A stretch of DNA of 18,315 bases, taken from the NCBI GenBank assembly GCA_019894735.1, contig JAGXOB010000034.1, forward strand, positions 1 through 18,315, in the 5' to 3' direction. The notes under the pieces were generated by a model. It did not search any database. It worked only from the letters and a program-made list of their open reading frames with translations, and was not told where the DNA came from. Shown piece after piece: positions 15,368 through 18,315 of this stretch; the first letter of the stretch is position 1; each line of letters starts with the position of its first letter. The DNA is from Promethearchaeota archaeon (lineage in GTDB: Archaea; Asgardarchaeota; Lokiarchaeia; Sigynarchaeales; SOKP01). Position numbers and translations under genes: made by a program.

Positions 15368-16372
15368 ATGACTTTAAAAATAGGAATTATAGGAGCAGGT
15401 GGTTTTGGTACTAAACATCTAGAGGGATTTTTCAAAAATCCAGATTGTGAATTAATAGCAATCGCATCCAGAACAGAAGAACATGCAAATGCAGCATCTA
15501 AAAAGTTTCATGTACCGAAAGTTTATATCGGCAATGATAGCTGGGAAAAAATGATTGATAACGAAAAATTAGACATAATTAGCATCTGTACTCCTAACTA
15601 CTTGCACGCTCCAATAGTATTAAAAGCTATAGAGAACAATTGTCATATTTTGTGTGAAAAACCAATTGCTATATCATTAGAAGAATTACTCCAAATCGAA
15701 TCAGAACTAACTTCTAAGGACCTAATTTTCTTTACCTCGTTCCAGAAGCGGTATAATCCCATTTTTAAGTTAATTAAAGGAGTTATAGATGAAGGAATTC
15801 TTGGTAAAATCACTTTAGTTAGATATTATTTCAGTCATTATGGCCCTTATAAATCGTGGAAGGCTCTTTCTGAAGAAAAGTGGTTTTTTGACTCTAAAAA
15901 AGCAGGTGGAGGCGTATTATTAGATCTTGGAGTACATTGTATTGATATTTTACGATACTTAATAGGAGAATATGATAATATTAACGGAATTAATAGAAAC
16001 ACTTCTTGTATAGATATTAAGGACGAGGATAATTGTAACGTTCTTTTTCGATTTAAGAACGATACTTTAGGACTTATCAGCGTTTCTTGGTGTAATGAAC
16101 CTTCAGAGACATTAGATCTCTTTGGAACAAAGGGATTTATTAAAGTAGATCTAAGTGGAAGGAATCCTCCTTCAATTGTTCCAAAAAGCTTGAAAAAAAA
16201 TAGAGCAATTAAAGATATACTAGAATTTAAACCGACTAACGAATCTGCTCAAAATAAGCTGATCGATCACTTTATTGATTGTATTCTAACTAAAAAACAA
16301 GAAAATCCTAACTTCAACGATGGAAAACAGGCGGTAGAGTTTGTATTGGAAGCGTATTCTTTCAAGAAATAA
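15368..16372 (+). CDS. Gfo/Idh/MocA-family NAD(P)-dependent oxidoreductase
   Basis: A 334-residue cytosolic dehydrogenase, the usual family length, probably acting on a sugar, a sugar nucleotide or a polyol. The N-terminal Rossmann fold shows GIIGAGGFGTKH (6-17), SICTPNYLH (about 73-81) and the family motif CEKPIA (about 95-100), whose lysine is catalytic. The C-terminal alpha/beta domain contains GGGVLLDLGVHCIDILRYL, including the conserved G-x-H-x2-D signature. There is no Shine-Dalgarno site, which agrees with a leaderless mRNA from the TATA box 26 bases upstream. It is followed after 69-90 bases by the acyl-CoA synthetase-like gene on the same strand. Family certain; substrate cannot be told from sequence. 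Confidence 0.88.
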   Translation: MTLKIGIIGAGGFGTKHLEGFFKNPDCELIAIASRTEEHANAASKKFHVPKVYIGNDSWEKMIDNEKLDIISICTPNYLHAPIVLKAIENNCHILCEKPIAISLEELLQIESELTSKDLIFFTSFQKRYNPIFKLIKGVIDEGILGKITLVRYYFSHYGPYKSWKALSEEKWFFDSKKAGGGVLLDLGVHCIDILRYLIGEYDNINGINRNTSCIDIKDEDNCNVLFRFKNDTLGLISVSWCNEPSETLDLFGTKGFIKVDLSGRNPPSIVPKSLKKNRAIKDILEFKPTNESAQNKLIDHFIDCILTKKQENPNFNDGKQAVEFVLEAYSFKK

Positions 16373-16462
16373 AGCTAAAATTTAAAAAATAAGCATCAAA
16401 TTTTTAACGATTATTTCTCTCATATTTATTATAAAAATTGTATGAAAGGTGAAGGAAGTACC

Positions 16463-17815
16463 TTGAAAGATTTACAACCATTTTTTAACCCAAAAAGCGT
16501 GCTTATCATCGGAGTTTCACGACAAGCGCTTTCTTTTAGCTATACCGTCTTGAAAAACTTGTTAGAGATTTTCTACCAAGGAAGACTATACATCTTAAAT
16601 CCTAATGCAAACGATATTTTAGGTGTAAAATCTTACCACTCTTTTGAGGAATTACCTGAGATTCCAGAGTTGGCTGTAATTGTTTTAGGAACAAATATAC
16701 TTGAAGTAGTCGAAAGTCTAGGTAAACTTGGTGTTAAATATGTTGCGATACAAACTGAATTAAAACCAGGAGCAAAAATTAACCACTTGACCATTAAATT
16801 ACATGAAACTTGCATCAAATATAACATAACTTATTTAGGACCGTCTATGCTTGGTATCATCAATTTTGGAGATAATTTCACTACTTCGATAATACCTGTT
16901 CGACAACATATCATGCGGGGGAATAAAAACGTAAAAGAAGGAATGAGCTTTATAGCTCAATCTGGGGGGTTAGCAGGAGCAATGGGTTGGTGGACGCCTT
17001 CACAGAGATTACCGATCTCGAAGGTAATTCATCTAGGTAAAGGATTCCATATAAATGAAGCTGACGTGTTAGAATATTTCTTACACGACGATACTACTAA
17101 AGTTATTTCGTTGTTTATCCGAGATATTACAGACGAATTAATTGAGGCGGTAGGAAAGGTTAGCCTCGAAAAACCTATACTTTTTTACTACGTAGGTAAA
17201 GAAGAAGCCCAAGAGAAGCAATTGATGAAAGCCGGTGGAATATCCGTTATGAATTATATCGAACTTTTCGAGACTGCAAAAATATTTTTATGGTGCCCTG
17301 AACCTAAAGGAATCAATTTAGGTATTATAGGTCCTAGTTCAGGAGCAATTCATATAATTGTAAAAGAAATGAGAAAAAATGATTTAGCACTCGCCAAACC
17401 AAGTGAAACTTCGAGGGCACTAATAGAAGATAAAGTAGGAGGATCCACCTGTGAGTTTGGAAACCCAGTAGATTATTGGCCTCCAGAAAAGTTTGTTGGA
17501 ATTAAAATATGCGGAATCTATAACGCAGCTTCAGAAATCTTATTGAGTGATGATGCTGTTGATGGATTAATTTTAGCTTTAGAGTTCTTTACTGAAATCG
17601 AATTTGATTTCAACATATATTCTTCTCTTATTACTAAGTATCCAAATAAACCAATAATCACCATTTTAATTCAAGCAGAACGCGAAGGGGCAAAAAGAGT
17701 GACCAAATCCGCAACAGAGTTGAAAATTCCTGTGTTCGAAAACGAAATAGAACGGGCTGTTCGCGGTTATAAACTTTTATACGATTATTACTCAAAAATT
17801 AAAAAAAGAAAGTAA
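16463..17815 (+). CDS. ADP-forming acyl-CoA synthetase alpha-subunit homologue lacking the phosphohistidine loop
   Basis: About 450 residues with the three-domain order of an acetate-CoA ligase (ADP-forming) alpha subunit, numbered here from ATG 16442: CoA-binding Rossmann domain (about 10-135, FFNPKSVLIIGVSR), succinyl-CoA-synthetase-like domain (about 165-283, FIAQSGGLAGAMGWW) and a third flavodoxin-like domain (about 290-450, FGNPVD, KIPVFENEIERAV). Normal enzymes have an SHTG-type segment with the phosphorylated histidine after KP..; here KPILFYYVGKEEAQEKQ runs straight into MKAGG, with about 20 residues missing. The family's helper glutamate (Y-x-E-G-I) reads FIRDI. It is probably not a working synthetase by the known mechanism. 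AGGTGA at 16448-16453 lies inside the coding sequence if ATG 16442 is used and points to TTG 16463 as start. No beta subunit is nearby. Confidence 0.78.
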   Translation: MKDLQPFFNPKSVLIIGVSRQALSFSYTVLKNLLEIFYQGRLYILNPNANDILGVKSYHSFEELPEIPELAVIVLGTNILEVVESLGKLGVKYVAIQTELKPGAKINHLTIKLHETCIKYNITYLGPSMLGIINFGDNFTTSIIPVRQHIMRGNKNVKEGMSFIAQSGGLAGAMGWWTPSQRLPISKVIHLGKGFHINEADVLEYFLHDDTTKVISLFIRDITDELIEAVGKVSLEKPILFYYVGKEEAQEKQLMKAGGISVMNYIELFETAKIFLWCPEPKGINLGIIGPSSGAIHIIVKEMRKNDLALAKPSETSRALIEDKVGGSTCEFGNPVDYWPPEKFVGIKICGIYNAASEILLSDDAVDGLILALEFFTEIEFDFNIYSSLITKYPNKPIITILIQAEREGAKRVTKSATELKIPVFENEIERAVRGYKLLYDYYSKIKKRK

Positions 17816-17817
17816 GA

Positions 17818-18315
17818 TTAACTTAAAAAAATGTCTTTTAGTTCTTCAGGAATCGCATCGTTTTCGTCCATTAAAGATATAGCGTACATCTGATCGCCAC
17901 ATTTACATTGACTCGCTTCAAATAAGTAAAACTTGAACTTATTTTTCCAATTGCATACATTCACATTTTCAATTTGGGCGATTTCTCCACATATACAATA
18001 AATCACAGTGTCATCAGAATAATTAGGTATAATTTTACTAAACTCGAGATCGGGTTCAGAAAATTCGGAATCACTAAGCATTTGGTTAATTTTATCAGCA
18101 AGATTGTCCTTTAAACCTGGAAGAAAACTCGTAATAACTCCTCCTTTACCTTTCATTTCGGTTAAGACGACGAAATTTTTCTCAAGTTTTTCATCTCTTT
18201 TCTTCTCTGGAAATATTGGTTGGTTGTATTGTTGCTGAAGGTTTGTAGGGATAGGGAAAGGATCCATGCCTTCGGGGTATTCAAATGAAACGTAATATTC
18301 TGTCAAACCTTTCAT
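17818..18315 (-). CDS. uncharacterised protein with paired CxCG motifs (reaches window edge)
   Basis: At least 165 residues; the first visible ATG is the last three bases of the window, so the start may lie outside. The N-terminal third is rich in proline, acidic and basic residues and probably poorly ordered. The C-terminal part has CICG (Cys107 and 109), Cys121 and CKCG (Cys137 and 139), a spacing that could bind zinc as a rubredoxin-like knuckle pair. There is no membrane segment or signal peptide. The gene is convergent with the acyl-CoA synthetase homologue, with two bases between stops. I do not recognise the family. Confidence 0.6.
   Translation of the reverse strand: MKGLTEYYVSFEYPEGMDPFPIPTNLQQQYNQPIFPEKKRDEKLEKNFVVLTEMKGKGGVITSFLPGLKDNLADKINQMLSDSEFSEPDLEFSKIIPNYSDDTVIYCICGEIAQIENVNVCNWKNKFKFYLFEASQCKCGDQMYAISLMDENDAIPEELKDIFLS

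Overview
The window is AT-rich, tightly packed DNA from an archaeon, most likely an Asgard archaeon of the Lokiarchaeia type. The evidence is an archaeal/eukaryotic-type ribosomal protein L10e (uL16), archaeal TATA-box promoters, purine-rich GAGGTGA ribosome-binding sites, T-tract terminators, and a truncated sequence module that I associate, from memory, with Lokiarchaeal proteins. The lineage is inferred; the archaeal assignment is well supported.

Region 1 (1-6210, + strand) is the most interesting part. It encodes an ABBA-fold aromatic prenyltransferase of the NphB/CloQ type (5' end outside the window), three U32-family proteins with iron-sulfur-type cysteine patterns, and two SCP2 (sterol-carrier) lipid-binding domains. 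One SCP2 domain is fused to a U32 protein and the other stands alone. U32 + U32 + SCP2 is the composition of the bacterial UbiU-UbiV-UbiT system, which hydroxylates a prenylated aromatic ring without O2 during anaerobic ubiquinone synthesis. Beside an aromatic prenyltransferase, the cluster reads as an archaeal pathway that prenylates an aromatic acceptor and then hydroxylates it anaerobically while an SCP2 protein holds the lipid. Product and substrate are unknown. A 13-T tract closes the cluster.

Region 2 (6300-8234, + strand) holds three tandem paralogues of a small protein with an N-terminal zinc ribbon, a proline-rich linker and three membrane segments. Region 3 (8240-11944, - strand) holds a LuxE-type acyl-protein synthetase homologue and a two-gene unit of a CDP-alcohol phosphatidyltransferase and a membrane glycosyltransferase, probably for polar-lipid headgroups. 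Region 4 (12101-14642) holds a polytopic membrane protein with a C-terminal zinc ribbon, an orphan radical SAM protein of the MSMEG_0568 family, a gene remnant, and the leader of the L10e gene. Region 5 (14643-18315) holds rpl10e, a Gfo/Idh/MocA-type oxidoreductase, an ADP-forming acyl-CoA synthetase alpha-subunit homologue that lacks the phosphohistidine segment, and a cysteine-containing protein of unknown function running to the window edge.

No tRNA, rRNA, CRISPR array, transposase or integrase was seen.
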